A stretch of 64,000 bases of DNA from Fragilariopsis cylindrus CCMP1102 (GCA_900095095.1 FMBT01000377.1:122713-186712), one strand, 5' to 3'; counted from the stretch's first letter, positions 30,776-42,145 are shown. Notes: generated by a model from the letters alone, not told the origin. Numbers and translations are program-made.

Positions 30776-31909
30776 ATTAAAAACAATGTAGAAACTCCTC
30801 CCCTCAAAAAGGAAATTGTGGATACATAATACAATATAGATTGCTGCAATAATAACACTCTACTTTAAAGTTCAATAATAATATGTACAAAGGAAGAAGA
30901 AAAAAAAAACTTAACTTTTTGTGTTTTGTGTATTAGCTAACTACTGCTGCTGTGCTGTATAAAGTAGTACAAACTGTCCTACTTTTCCTATTCACAAACA
31001 ACATTACAAACGCCAGGAAAGGGTATAGAAAATACAGCTTATATTATACCATCATAGTAAAGCTGCTCGATGTACGGTATATTGCTATCTTTTACAATGC
31101 ATACACAGCCAAGTAGAAGTAGATACTAACTAACCATTCCTTCATTAAACTTCCGTACAGTAGTAGTAGTAGTAGTAGTAGTGTGAAGGGGTGTGAGGGT
31201 GAGGGAGGGGAAGGGTGTAGTAAATTTCGCACAAGTCAAATCACTTGCTCCGCTATTCCTAGTACTACTATACTTTGTAGAGCTTTTCCCTTTTTTTTTG
31301 CACTACAGTACCTACCTACTACAGTAGCTAGAAGTTGCTGTCATCGTCATACATTGCACCAGAATAGTATGATACTGTTGTTTGGTCTGAAATAACAGTC
31401 AATAATAACTACTAATCTTACAATATTCTTACTACCAGAATTAAGATAACATCTTTTTCAATACAGTGCAGAATAGAGGCATTCATTCAAGAGGAATTAT
31501 CAGGTACAACTTTCCCTGACCTCAAACCTCAAAACTTTACAATGAATGCATATTGAAATGAGATTGGGGGGGTGGGGGGGGGGGGGGCGTTAAAGGAAGT
31601 TGGATTATTTACAAAACAAAAGACCTTGCAATAACTGAGAAAGATTGGAGTATATACGAAGCCTTTTCGAACAGAAGAAGAAGGCAGTACTTTATCAACG
31701 TGCTTTGTAATATGACAAATGAATGAAAAGTGCCCTCACAAGCAAACCGATAGTCCAAATTAATTTGCATTCCTTTATTTTACTATATTATTTATCTCAG
31801 TTATTGTTGTATGAATTGAATTGAGTCTGAAACATTCCCCATCAATGATATTTATGATGGTAATGATGATATGTTTAATGTCCTACTGTAATTGGAGTTA
31901 TTGTTGGCA
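30776..31909. other. About 1.1 kb without a gene
   Basis: AT-rich with CTACTACTG-type runs, an AGT triplet array near 31157-31181, and a G-rich tract at 31565-31587. No coding frame or RNA gene was recognised. Confidence 0.55.
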
Positions 31910-32665
31910 TCAACAATAGCCGAGCCACCTCAACAAACCACCACCGCCATCTTCTTCTTGTTTGGGTGAAAGTCCGTGCTCTGAATCATCGTCGTCACAA
32001 TGTTCCGTAGCTGATAGTATACTTGTTTCGTCATCATCTTTGTAGAGGTATTTGTATAGTATTTGTTTCCTGTATTCTCTTACTTCAGTCTCGATTTGGT
32101 CCAGTTCATTTCGGTATGAATCGTACAGCACATTGTTCTCTTCGGCCAGAACTGACAGACGACGTATCCAAAGGTTAGAAACCTCTAACGAGTTGAGTTG
32201 GAGATCTTGGATTTCCTTTCGAAGATAAGGATAAAGCTCCAGTTGGTACTCTTGCTCCATCACTTCTATTTGGTGCGGTAGAACACAAAAAGATCGATGC
32301 AAAGTCGAGAGAAGATTTGTCTCCTGATTTAATATATAGTTGGACGTTGGTATTGCGGATCGAGCGTTCTTCTCTCCCTTGCTATTGGAACGCAGCTGTT
32401 GTTGATGTTCCTGCAGGAATCGTCTGTACGTGGCATGATTTGAGCGTTCAGACAAACTTTGCTGCAAACCTTTCTTTGCTTCTATGAATAGGCACTCTAA
32501 CCAATATAATTCGTCGCGACGGTCTATAGCCTCTTTTTCACGTTTTGCTCGCAGTGCATCCAATTCTTTTCGAAGAGAATGATACGATACATCAAGCGTT
32601 TCGTTGGGTGAGCCGCCATCTTTGACGACCCGTTCTTGCAGCACCGTTACTGATGTATCATTCAT
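31910..32665 (-). CDS. Coiled-coil protein of unknown function
   Basis: Single exon, 251 residues. Residues 20-85 are a predicted coiled coil (SYHSLRKELDALRAKREKEAIDRRDELYWLECLFIEAKKGL), and 135-210 form further long helices (EVMEQEYQLELYPYLRKEIQDLQL, NVLYDSYRNELDQIETEVREYRKQ). The C-terminus is acidic, then Gly-rich, ending GGGGLLRWLGYC. No catalytic motif, signal peptide or membrane segment is seen. I do not recognise the family. A structural or adaptor role is the most that can be said. Confidence 0.65.
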   Translation of the reverse strand: MNDTSVTVLQERVVKDGGSPNETLDVSYHSLRKELDALRAKREKEAIDRRDELYWLECLFIEAKKGLQQSLSERSNHATYRRFLQEHQQQLRSNSKGEKNARSAIPTSNYILNQETNLLSTLHRSFCVLPHQIEVMEQEYQLELYPYLRKEIQDLQLNSLEVSNLWIRRLSVLAEENNVLYDSYRNELDQIETEVREYRKQILYKYLYKDDDETSILSATEHCDDDDSEHGLSPKQEEDGGGGLLRWLGYC

Positions 32666-33424
32666 CCCAGCGTTATCTTTTGGTGGTGTAAATTACTATG
32701 TTTCGGTTACGTGGAACAAATTAACTTTAGATCAAACAAAACTCTTGCCCTCTTCGTTATATTCGTCGTGATGATTCTGGTAACGCGAAAACAGCAAAAA
32801 CACGTACGAGATCTCTTTTCGTGCGATCAAAATCCATTCTCATTTTGGATTTTTTTTGATACTTTACTTAGTACGCGACTACCAAGACGAAGTCGACGTT
32901 GAAACGCCGCATGAGAGTTTTCCCGTGTGGTTCCAATCCATTCCCATTTGGAACCATTTTTCCTTCCTAATTAGGCTCTGCGAAGCGCTAAAAATACGGG
33001 TTTTGAGTGACATGCTTCTGATACGACGACATCGCCTATACATTCATTGTTAACCTTTGCACCTGGGGGCCCCATTCTTCTTTCTAATAATGAAGTAGGC
33101 TCTGTGAAGCTGAAACTACGTTTTTGAGAGATATTTTCGTGATGCAACGACGGCGCAACTACGACGTGTGACATGTCGACGCGGTGTCACATCGAAATTG
33201 TGGACAAATAATATTAGAAAAATAGTTATGATCGAAATATTGTCAAAGTTAAGTGTGCAAGGTTTGATGTCAAGGACAGGGGATCTTGACGCGTCCCGAC
33301 AAAACACTTTGTAGACTTGACTTTTCGGCGGTTCAGGGGCTGAATTGAATGAATTGAATCGATTCGAACCTACCATAGCTACAACTACCCAACAACAGCA
33401 GTAGCAGCAGCAGCAGCAAAAACA
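32666..33424. other. Spacer with diverged direct repeats
   Basis: A block of about 120 bp occurs twice. The two copies share TAGGCTCTG(C/T)GAAGC and a GGGTTTTGAGTGA / CGTTTTTGAGAGA segment (at 32973 and 33096). A related piece with CCATTCTCATTTTGGA / CCATTCCCATTTGGAA lies at 32833 and 32939. They look like old tandem copies. No gene seen. Confidence 0.5.
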
Positions 33425-34141
33425 ATGCCCAAGATCAAAGGATCGTTCTTCTTTGTCGTTTCCGCGTTACTTGCTAGTGATTCATCGTCAGCCTCCACTT
33501 CTACGTCGTCTTTACGTGGTTTGAAGACAGTAGATGACGTCGATACTCAAAATGGTCCTGAGGAATCACTGGGACAATGCGACGAATATGGATACAAGGC
33601 TACAGGCGATTCTATATGTCAAGCTTCTGATAAAGGCATTGTTTCGCTAGTCCAAAAATCTTCTGATAGATTACCACGTGATGATCCAGATCTCATCTAT
33701 GGAATCGAGTTGGAGTATGCGAAGGATGATAATGTCGGCCGTTCTATAAAATTTAGAGTTGCCAATCCTTTTGCTGATGAAGCTGATATTTTTGTCCGTT
33801 ACAGAAAGATGGTCGGACAATATGCATACGAGCCACGTTGTGAATCAATGCCTAATACTAAAAGTGGATGTGATTTAGATGCACCAGAAATTGAGGTAGG
33901 ATGCGTCGAATATCCTGGAGTAGAACCATTTGCACTTGTCAATGTCTACTTTGTATCGAAACAAGACAATTCATTCATCAGATTGAATGCAAAGGATGGT
34001 GCCGCTGTTGAGAAGTGTTGCAGACCACCCGCTGAATACAACGATGATGATAATGGCGTCGTCAAGTACACATACAAGATCCAATGTGCATGTCCAATTC
34101 CGTCTAATTTTTCCCCTGCGGATTTGGTCGGTTTTAATTGA
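33425..34141 (+). CDS. Small secreted Cys-containing protein, unknown function
   Basis: Single exon, 238 residues. An N-terminal signal peptide (KGSFFFVVSALLASDSSSA) precedes a Ser/Thr-rich spacer. The mature part has paired cysteines (GQCDEYGY, SICQASDKG, RCESMPNTKSGCDLD, VGCVEYPG, EKCCRPPAEY, IQCACPIPSN), consistent with several disulfides in an extracellular protein. Core segments (IKFRVANPFADEADIFVRYRKM, VVKYTYKIQCAC) suggest an all-beta fold. I recall similar proteins in other diatoms, but they have no assigned role. A cell-wall or surface protein is possible. The CAACAGCAGTAGCAGCAGCAG run just before the ATG is 5'UTR. Confidence 0.7.
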   Translation: MPKIKGSFFFVVSALLASDSSSASTSTSSLRGLKTVDDVDTQNGPEESLGQCDEYGYKATGDSICQASDKGIVSLVQKSSDRLPRDDPDLIYGIELEYAKDDNVGRSIKFRVANPFADEADIFVRYRKMVGQYAYEPRCESMPNTKSGCDLDAPEIEVGCVEYPGVEPFALVNVYFVSKQDNSFIRLNAKDGAAVEKCCRPPAEYNDDDNGVVKYTYKIQCACPIPSNFSPADLVGFN

Positions 34142-34324
34142 CTGTAAACATCACATCGCACATACAGAATGAGAACGACAATGAGAGAGACAAAAAAATG
34201 ACGAGAACGACAACGAGAAATTAGATTCCATACTACAATTCTAGAACAAAATATCTACAAGAAGTATTTGTTGGGTTATACGCGTCATTCGCGTTTTTTT
34301 CTTTATGTTATATAATTGTTGTAG

Positions 34325-35466
34325 TTATTGTTGCTGTTGTTCCCTAATGCGCTTGATATATTTACCGAGAGTCTCCACTTCAGCAAGATAAGCAGCTGTC
34401 TTCTCTGGATCGGATGCCCTAAGGATTAAATCTCAACCAATTTTATTGATTGTTCCCTTTCTTTTACCAAACGAGCATGTTGATCCTGTGCAACCATCAT
34501 GTCACCGTGATAACGTCTTCTTGTTTTAGCAAGATCTTGTTGATGAGCAGAAATGCTTTGAATACAAAGAGTGGCAGCTTGTAAGTCTAGCTCCTGTGAC
34601 CATCCTCGATCTTTAAATGAAGCTGATTCGAAAGAACTAGTTTTGTTCCTACAATTAGTATCTTGTTGACGAGCAACCTTTCTTGCAGAACGTTTACCTT
34701 CAGCTTCAGCTTCAGGCAAGCTTCTGTTGTAAAGTTAACAAGACGATCATCTTTTTCAGTGAAAATTGGGCATCCATATAAACAAAAAAGCAATGCATCT
34801 TATAGACAACCAATCATCTAAGGGTTAGTGGAGGCTAGTGGATCCAACGTCGTTGTCATCCCCCTTACACTGCTATCTTTTTGATAGATGGTAACCATTT
34901 TCTTTTTGGCTTCTGCTTCTTCCGTGTACATTTTATCCATAATATGATTTAGTAGATCATCAATTCTTTTACCAAAGGGTTCTTTCTTACTGGAATCAAG
35001 AAAGCCATGAGCGTATGCCAATGCTTTCTCTCCATATCGAAACATAGATTATGCCATTGAATGTAATGTTCTACCTGTAATCAACATGGTTCCATTCGGT
35101 CAATGTAGAGAGAGCATCGTAAGTATTCATATGTCATCTCTTTCCCCACACAAAGCTCTTTGGGTTTCTCGGCTAGGACTATAAATTAGTTTGACAATAC
35201 GCTTTGTGGTAGGAGATGAATTAATGACTTGCGGACAGTCGACTACTTCGTAGATGTTTTTGTACCAATTGTTGGTTCCGTCAAGAAGTAGCCCAAATTG
35301 GTTTGCACTGTCATCCTTTCCATGAACGCAGTTGTAGACTGCTTCTTTATGCTCGGCTACAGAGCACATTAACGTCCTTGGAACATGATTCATATGCAAC
35401 ACATACAAGAACACACTGGAACTTGCTCTGGTTAACCTTCTTCTTCAATAAATTAGTCTTAACCAT
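34325..35466 (-). pseudogene. Decayed gene of unknown family
   Basis: Leftward coding segments follow each other in changing frames. They start at an ATG (35466) reading MVKTNLLKKKV. They continue as EAVYNCVHGKDDSANQFGLLLDG..., FRYGEKALAYAHGFLDSSKKEPFGKRIDDLL..., a helical segment with DLAKTRRRYHGDMMVAQDQH, and a C-terminus ASDPEKTAAYLAEVETLGKYI that ends at 34325. At least three frame changes and internal stops separate them. The frame junction near 34435 has no room for an intron. The C-terminal half is coiled-coil-like. I cannot name the family. Unlike its neighbours it has no triplet-repeat insertions, which hints at an element or transferred gene. Confidence 0.5.
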
Positions 35467-35527
35467 TGTTGTTATGTTGCTGCTGTTCTTATTTTACAAT
35501 TATTAAGTACAATACACGTTGTATAGT

Positions 35528-35662
35528 ATGAGCAACATGGAAGACGAATGTAAGACACTTGGCAAGGACTACATGCAAGTTTTATGTGATGTGATTGTTG
35601 CGGATGGATATTATGTGAAGAAAGATACCATTTTGAAATCATATAATGTGGTCAATTATTAG
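35528..35662 (+). other. Small 44-codon ORF facing away from the decayed gene
   Basis: Reads MSNMEDECKTLGKDYMQ and ends SYNVVNY. It starts 62 bp from the ATG of the leftward decayed gene, so the two would share a promoter. It may be the start of another broken gene or chance; nothing downstream continues it clearly. Confidence 0.25.
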
Positions 35663-36283
35663 TTCGCCAAAGCGAAAAAGCACACATACATTATTTATTT
35701 CTTTGTAACTAACACTAATTTTTCACGCATGGTGATTGGTTAAAACGTCGCGCATTGATTTTCGTTTTCGGGTAATTGTGAACTGGTGGTAGTCCTTAAA
35801 ACACGTACTTTAATTGGTTCATACTTCGAAGTATAAAACTTCGCGTCGTAATTAACGACATCTTTGTTCTCTTTTATTCTCTCGTCAAAAATCAAGTATG
35901 CATTATTTTTTTGCTGTCTGCTTTCTTGCCACTTTTTTTGACAGCACAGTGACTTGATGGATGGGTTCTTCTATTTTGTGTTCTTTCTCGACCCATCAAG
36001 TATGCATGTTTTTGCTTTCTGCTTCCGAAGCAGAATTGGCCACTTCACAGAACACGAGAACACTCTGACAGTTGTCAATGAAAATCTTGCTCGTGTGCTA
36101 TCGTTATCCGACTATAATGGAATGAGTCAAAATGAACACCTACATCATCATAATATAAAGCGTAACACAAGTTAGTCATAATAATAATAGAAAAGCCAAG
36201 GAGCCTTGAATCAATCAAATAATTATCTACGCACAGTATAAACAGATACACAATTAATTGCACTCGTAACGAAAAACTGAGCG
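35663..36283. other. Spacer, no gene seen
   Basis: AT-rich. A TCAAGTATGCAT word recurs at about 35892 and 35996. The ORF at 35954-36175 has no coding character. Confidence 0.5.
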
Positions 36284-37636
36284 ATGATGAAAATGAAAAC
36301 AAGAACAATTACAACAGTAGCATTTCTTGGCTATTGTCTAGTATTTCCAGAAACAACAAGAACAACAATCGCATTTACTTTCGTAACAACGATACAACAA
36401 CAACATCGTCCTACAACTAGTAGTAGTAGTATTCGTAAAGCAGCAGCATTAGAAGACGAACAACAATGCAGTAGTAGTATTGAATACGACTACAGTAACG
36501 AGGACCACCTCGATGATCAAAACAACAACAACAACAACATCGAAGAACTTCTTGCACATCAGCCATCAATTCAACTTAATTATAATCCTCCTCCTACTTC
36601 ACGACGCTCGGCCTTGTCATCAACTTTTGCAGGTTTTGCAGCAGTTATAACAAGTGGTGTTGTTACACCTCACATAAAGCATGTATTCGCTGCTAATGCT
36701 AATGCTGCTACTACTAGTCCTACTAGTACTGGTACTGCTGCTTCTAGTAGTCCTACTACTGTTGGGACTGTTGATCATCCTGTTGTTATTATTGGTGGAA
36801 ATGGTCGTACAGGAATGGCTGTTGCCGAAGCTATTGCAAATCCAAATTATGGTAATATGAATGCTGTTACACTCACTCGTAGTGGAAATGATCCATTTCG
36901 AATAATTAAATTATCAGACCAAATAAAACAAAACTTAATACATTATTCAGAACCATTTGATGTACGATCAACACAAGAATTAGTATCAAAAACAATAAAA
37001 GAATTATCACCATCAGTTATTGTTTATGCTGCATCAGCATCCCGGCAGGGTGGTGGCTCTGTTGATGTTGATGATATCGGTGTTGAAAAAGTTGCAACAG
37101 CATGTGCCGAAGTGGGTGCAATGTTTATATTAATTTCTGCGTTGGCGGTTGATCGGCCTAAATCACAAAGTTATCAAATGACGAATACGTTAGGTGGTAA
37201 ATATGATGGTATAATGGATGCGAAATATAATGGTGAACAAAAAACAAAACAAATATTAAGCAAATCAAAGAATTCATCCTACACTATTATCCGTCCAGGT
37301 GTGCTGATGCAGGGGAAAAGTCCAACAGGACCAAACGGGTTGGAATTAAACCAAGGTGATACAATTGGTGGGGGTATATCACGAGATGAATTAGCTGGTC
37401 TTGTGGTTGGTGCAATCCAAAATTCATCATCATCGTCAAACAAAAATAAGAAGAAAGGTGGTACTGGTACGACTGTAGAAGCATATCGTAAAGTAACAGC
37501 AACAAAATTACAACCAGAATTTAATATACCTAGTGGGAATGAATTACGGACTAGTATTGATGGGTCATCATCATCGTCATCTTTCGACTTATATCAAACA
37601 TTATTCGCAAACGCTAAAATCGATGAACAAGTTTAA
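36284..37636 (+). CDS. NAD(P)-binding Rossmann-fold protein with predicted thylakoid-lumen presequence
   Basis: Single exon, 450 residues. The presequence has three parts. A signal peptide ends TTIA|FTF (A30|F31), the diatom plastid motif. A Ser/Asn-rich transit-like stretch follows. Then comes a twin-arginine signal (TSRRSALSS with Arg107-Arg108, hydrophobic FAGFAAVITSGVV, and an A-x-A site in FAANANAA), as used for Tat import into the thylakoid lumen. The mature domain is NmrA / atypical-SDR-like: PVVIIGGNGRTGMAVAEA with the dinucleotide loop at 171-177, VIVYAAS, FILISALAV, and YTIIRPGVLM. The Tyr-x-x-x-Lys pair of classical SDRs is not evident. Substrate unknown. A redox enzyme or NADPH-sensing regulator in the plastid is plausible. 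Confidence 0.8.
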   Translation: MMKMKTRTITTVAFLGYCLVFPETTRTTIAFTFVTTIQQQHRPTTSSSSIRKAAALEDEQQCSSSIEYDYSNEDHLDDQNNNNNNIEELLAHQPSIQLNYNPPPTSRRSALSSTFAGFAAVITSGVVTPHIKHVFAANANAATTSPTSTGTAASSSPTTVGTVDHPVVIIGGNGRTGMAVAEAIANPNYGNMNAVTLTRSGNDPFRIIKLSDQIKQNLIHYSEPFDVRSTQELVSKTIKELSPSVIVYAASASRQGGGSVDVDDIGVEKVATACAEVGAMFILISALAVDRPKSQSYQMTNTLGGKYDGIMDAKYNGEQKTKQILSKSKNSSYTIIRPGVLMQGKSPTGPNGLELNQGDTIGGGISRDELAGLVVGAIQNSSSSSNKNKKKGGTGTTVEAYRKVTATKLQPEFNIPSGNELRTSIDGSSSSSSFDLYQTLFANAKIDEQV

Positions 37637-37829
37637 GTACAGTACATTATAATCAACATAAAATTTATTAACTGATTTGTCGTCACTCTTTCTTTGTCGT
37701 CTATAATATCTAGACTTAAAATAGTAAAAAAACCTTAAAGTAGGAACAGTACTCTCATCATCATGACAAAGAAGACTTGTGTATATGTAGTTGCTGTTGT
37801 TGCTGTTGTTGCTGTTGTTGATGTTGTTG

Positions 37830-38240
37830 TTAATGGTTAATGGTTAATGGTTAATGGTTAATGGTTAATGGTTAATGGTTAATGGTTAATGGTTAATGGT
37901 TAATGGTTAATGGTTAATGGTTAATGGTTAATGGTTAATGGTAATGGTCAATGGTCAATGGTCAATGGTCAATGGTCAATGGTCAATGGTCAATGGTCAA
38001 TGGTCAATGGTCAATGGTCAATGGTCAATGGTCAATGGTCAATGGTCAATGGTCAATGGTCAATGGTCAATGGTCAATGGTCATTGGTCATTGGTCAATG
38101 GTCAATGGTCAATGGTTAATGGTTAATGGTTAATGGTTAATGGTTAATGGTTAATGGTTAATGGTTAATGGTTAATGGTTAATGGTTAATGGTTAATGGT
38201 TAATGGTTAATGGTTAATGGTTAATGGTTAATGGTCAATG
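37830..38240 (+). repeat. Heptamer minisatellite TTAATGG / TCAATGG, three-block sandwich
   Basis: About 57 units of period 7. The first block is about 16 TTAATGG units (to 37942). After one 6-bp unit at the junction there are about 23 TCAATGG units (to about 38112, with two TCATTGG variants), and then about 17 TTAATGG units (to about 38233) and one last TCAATG. It starts about 190 bp after the Rossmann-protein stop and is preceded by a GTTGTTGCT triplet run. All three frames of the central block are open, but the translations are simple repeats and are not called as proteins. Confidence 0.95.
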
Positions 38241-39931
38241 TAATTTTTCCTGTTTGGTCTCTTCATGACAACGAGGCTATCTTACAAAAAAACTAGCAAA
38301 TTATGCCTACTGTATACAAGGTTTACAAGGGTTCCAGATCCGGGATCTGAAACTGAGATGGTGAAATAGAACGAGTAGGACAAGTCTATAAAAGACAAGA
38401 GACCCTAGAAGTGGCTTTCATTTATCAAAATATTGGCAGTGTTAAGTTCTGGACAGGTATTATGCATATCCAAATCCAACAAAAATAACAGCAATATCCT
38501 CATGGTATGTGTTTACTGCTATCATGATCCAACAGGAAAGGTTTTTCTTCCTAATTTTGGATGAGGACAGAGAATGGATAGGTTATCATCAGGGAATTCA
38601 TATTTCTTCTTTCAACAGAAAAGTATTAAGACAACTGAATTTGTATTGCATCACTTTGATAAATAAATGAACAGCCATTTAAGCAGCAATCATTCCATTT
38701 CAAGAGCCAGAGATGTAGATGTAGATATCTCCACAATGCAAGCAGTTGGAAGGGTGTGTGTGTGTGTGTGTTAATCATATATTGTTACTACACCGGAGAC
38801 TTTTACTCACACTCAGTTATAGTGTTGAAGCATTCATTTGTTTTTGAATCTAACATATCCAAAATGGAAGTTTTCTCCCATCACACCTACCCACCCAATC
38901 AAATCGACTTCCCTGTGGACTGGGATTGGAGATGTCACCTCTTTGCCCATGGGATTCTTCTATATATGTTTCTTACTACTACAAACTACCTACCTTTATT
39001 TGAAGTTTATATAATTTCTAATGAAATAATGCAGTTCTCTTTGCTTTTTGAATCTTCATTAATTTTGTCCAATGTCCAATCATGGTTCTTTTATTTTTGT
39101 TCTATAGTTGTATAGTAGTACTGTATACTGTAGAGGGATGGCATGATGCTAGTATACTAGTAAAAGATGTTTGATAAGATTTTTCAAACAAAAATGCATG
39201 CATTCTTACATTTTTTTCAGACTGGTGGTACTAGTACTATTTTGAAAACAGCCAGTAATAACGGTTTAGTGAAGTTTAAAACTTCAACGAAAAATCATGG
39301 CTTTGATTTGATGATTCATTCATACATATTATAATATATACACATTCTACGACCGCATTCTTCTTTCTTTAGAACGTGTGGTCGTAGTGTAGTCGTCTAT
39401 TATTTTTTATTTAATCTCCTTTGGCTTGCTTTTTTAGGGGGGGTGGAATCTTCGAATTCGATTCGATGAATTCATTTATTTATATTTATTTTTTGAAGGA
39501 TGATCATTGGTGGTTCTATAAAAACGAAATTCTTACTGGTACAAATGAAACAATCAATTAATGTAATAAATATAGGCTTGAATAATACAATATAGCCCCG
39601 TCTGCTTGAACTTGAAGCTTCTGTGCGTGTTCGCCGCTACTGGTATGCCCCATCTGCTTGAGACAGTGTGTTGATTAACGACTAAAATGACTAATTGCTT
39701 AAGCGGGAATGCATGCGTTGTAAATCAAAGTCATTTTCATACCGTATGCAATGTAGAAAGAAATAATTCTTGAAATTACAAAAGCGATATATCGTCACAA
39801 TCCTGCACATCGTCACATAAAACAAATCACTCGTACTTTTATTTAATCTTCATCTTCTTCACTTTAAAGCAACTGCCCTTCTTCCTTCTCCTCTACCTTG
39901 AATTACTGTACCCGTAGTAGCGCCACATCCA
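38241..39931. other. About 1.7 kb with no gene recognised
   Basis: Stops are frequent in all frames. The 119-codon frame at 38756-39115 begins in a GT repeat and has no coding bias. The composition from 38250 to 39100 resembles the geneless stretch at 9041-10500 in lacking triplet runs. A TTCGAATTCGATTCGATGAA palindromic cluster lies at about 39451-39470. Confidence 0.5.
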
Positions 39932-41803
39932 ATGAATTATCCACGAGAACAAGTACATGCACATCAACAGCATCAAGCACCAACACTAGCCACGAATCAT
40001 CAACAACAACAACAACAATCAACGGGAATTCATCAAGTTGATATCAATGCTCCTTCTCACATTCATACCAATCCGCCTATTATGACAATGTCAACTTCAT
40101 TATCAACAACTTCATTGTCGTCATCATCTTCACCCAAATCAAACAAATCCAAATCAAACAAATCTACTAGTAAAGACAAATCCAAATCATCCAAATCTAA
40201 CAACAAACAATCCAAAACAACAACATTAGCAACATCCGAATTTGAATCATCGCCTTACCATAAGAAGAAACAACTTCAACGTGAACCAAAGGGTTATAAA
40301 GTGCATTGTGACTGTGACGATAATATGATACCATCAATTTCGAAACATCGATGTAAACCTAGTCCTTGTCGTGATACTCTTACTAGTAGTAATAGCAGTA
40401 GTAGCGGTTGCAAAAACAGTAGCAGTAGTAGTAGTAGTAGGACTATCAGTATTGAAGATAAGACACGATTACAAGAATCATTATTATTTCTACCACCGCT
40501 TTTACCTATCGAAGTGGTGGATTTGGTGAATGATGATGATAATAATAATAATAATAATACGTACAATATTGATATTCCTAATCCTACCGGTGTTTTGACG
40601 GCGCGTTTATCGATGATGTCGTCTCAAGACGCAGTAGGTGAAGAGATGTTAGAATCCGGTTATGCTTCTGCTACTTCCGAAGATGAAGATATTAGCAAGT
40701 ATGGATACGGAGATGATATTGTACCAGTAGCAGCAGCAGAACAAGAACAATTACAAAAGCAACAGCAACTCCAAGAAGAACAGAAACAAGAAGAATATGA
40801 TGATTATGGATATGGAGACGGATTCGAGGAAGAAGCTTCTATTTCTATGAATGATGATGCTTTCATTGCAGATGATGAGGAAGCAGACGAAGTAGAAGAT
40901 AGTGCCGACAAGTATGGGTATGGTGATTGTGAAAATAGTGAACCTTCGATTAGTACAAGAGGAGTTGAAGAAGAAATAGCATTAATCGATCAACTACATT
41001 CATCCCAATATGCTCCTATAAATGAATATAGTAGTTCAGCATTCTGTCCAAATCGTATGCCTCGAAGAAGTTCTATGAAGGATTCATCGCCATCGCCATC
41101 GCCATCACCAGAATCTAGTAGTAGAAGTAGTAGTCCTAGTAGAAGACGCAGAGCATCGGCTGATGAAGATTTATTATTAGCAATGCCATCAATTATATCA
41201 CATGAAGATGTCTTAGCAATGCCATCAATATCATCATCCAACACAACAACAACAACAAGAATAACAGAAAATCATATTGAAGTTTCATTACCCGGACGGC
41301 CTAAGCATGAGACTGTTCGACGTCGTCGATCAATAACATTTGATAATGATGTGGATGTACAAAAAATTGAACCAATTAAATCTTTAGCAGGTAAGGATGG
41401 ATCGAAATCATTATGGTTTCAGGAAAATGAATATGAAACAATTAAAACGAAAACATTAGCATTATTAGATCGAGTGGATCCAACATCTGGTATAATTGAT
41501 GGTAAAAAAATATTGTACCAGAGGACTGGAAAAATTTATGACTCCCGAAGCAACCGAAGTGAAAAAACATCAAGCATGGGATTCTGTATTAAATGAACAA
41601 TTCTTACAACGGAAGGATGGTGAATACGATGAGGAAACATTAGCAAATATATATAATGCTCGACAAGACGTAGTAGCACCGAAGCATCCAAACGTGCGGT
41701 GGAAGATGCAGTGGCTGCCGAAGCCTATTTAAAAACAACATTCCTAAGAAGAAAATCCTATGATAAAAATGGAGCACGATTCAATCGTCGTTGTTCTATG
41801 TAA
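39932..41803 (+). CDS. Diatom protein family of unknown function; two compensating frameshifts near the 3' end
   Basis: Frame 1 runs from the ATG at 39932 to codon 525. At an A7 run (41504-41510) the conserved reading moves one base forward (KYCTRGLEKFMTPEATEVKKHQAWDSVLNEQFLQRKDGEYDEETLANIYNA). Near 41665 it returns to frame 1 (RRSSTEASKRAVEDAVAAEAYLKTTFLRRKSYDKNGARFNRRCSM) and stops at 41803. Unshifted translation stops early at 41596. The C-terminal ~125 residues, with YCTRGLE and SKRAVEDA motifs, recall a family repeated in diatom genomes with no known role. Before it lies RRRSITFDNDV and an N-terminal Ser/Lys/Asn low-complexity region with three acidic Y-G-Y-G-D repeats (KYGYGDDI, DYGYGDGF, KYGYGDCE). 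Either two assembly errors or a mutated, partly rescued gene. Confidence 0.65.
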
Positions 41804-42145
41804 CGAAAAAAAGTAAAGTAACAAATAGTTTAAAAGACAGAAAATAAAAGACATTTAAGACCTAATATTGGTATTGAATATACTGAACTGCTGATTAGAT
41901 TGTATAGTACCATGCAAAAAAATGAAGAAGGAAAGAAGTGAAACCAACCAAAACAAAACAAAATCAAAAAAAACATTAGAACATTATAATTACGTAGGAG
42001 GATGGATCTACGTAATAATTTTTGGACGTATATAAGAAAAATAGGACCTACGTAATAATTTTTTGAAGTTATAAGAAAAATAAGTTTTTGAAAATGATTC
42101 GATTCTAGTTTGTCAGCTATTACTTATACGTAGATATTTGAATGC
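41804..42145. other. Spacer with a 37-bp direct repeat
   Basis: Two near-identical copies of CTACGTAATAATTTTT..ATAAGAAAAATA lie at 42008-42044 and 42047-42083. No gene seen. Confidence 0.6.

Noticed and set aside
37931-38133. Three overlapping ORFs translating as VNGQWSM repeats
   Set aside because: All come from the TCAATGG heptamer array, which is stop-free in three frames; no start context or unique sequence supports a protein.
37830-38240. Heptamer array as a CRISPR array or telomere tract
   Set aside because: There are no spacers between repeats, and the unit is not a TTAGGG-type telomere repeat.
38756-39115. 119-codon plus-strand ORF
   Set aside because: It begins in a GT dinucleotide run, is Phe/Tyr/Leu-rich as expected from AT-rich spacer, and shows no domain or codon bias.
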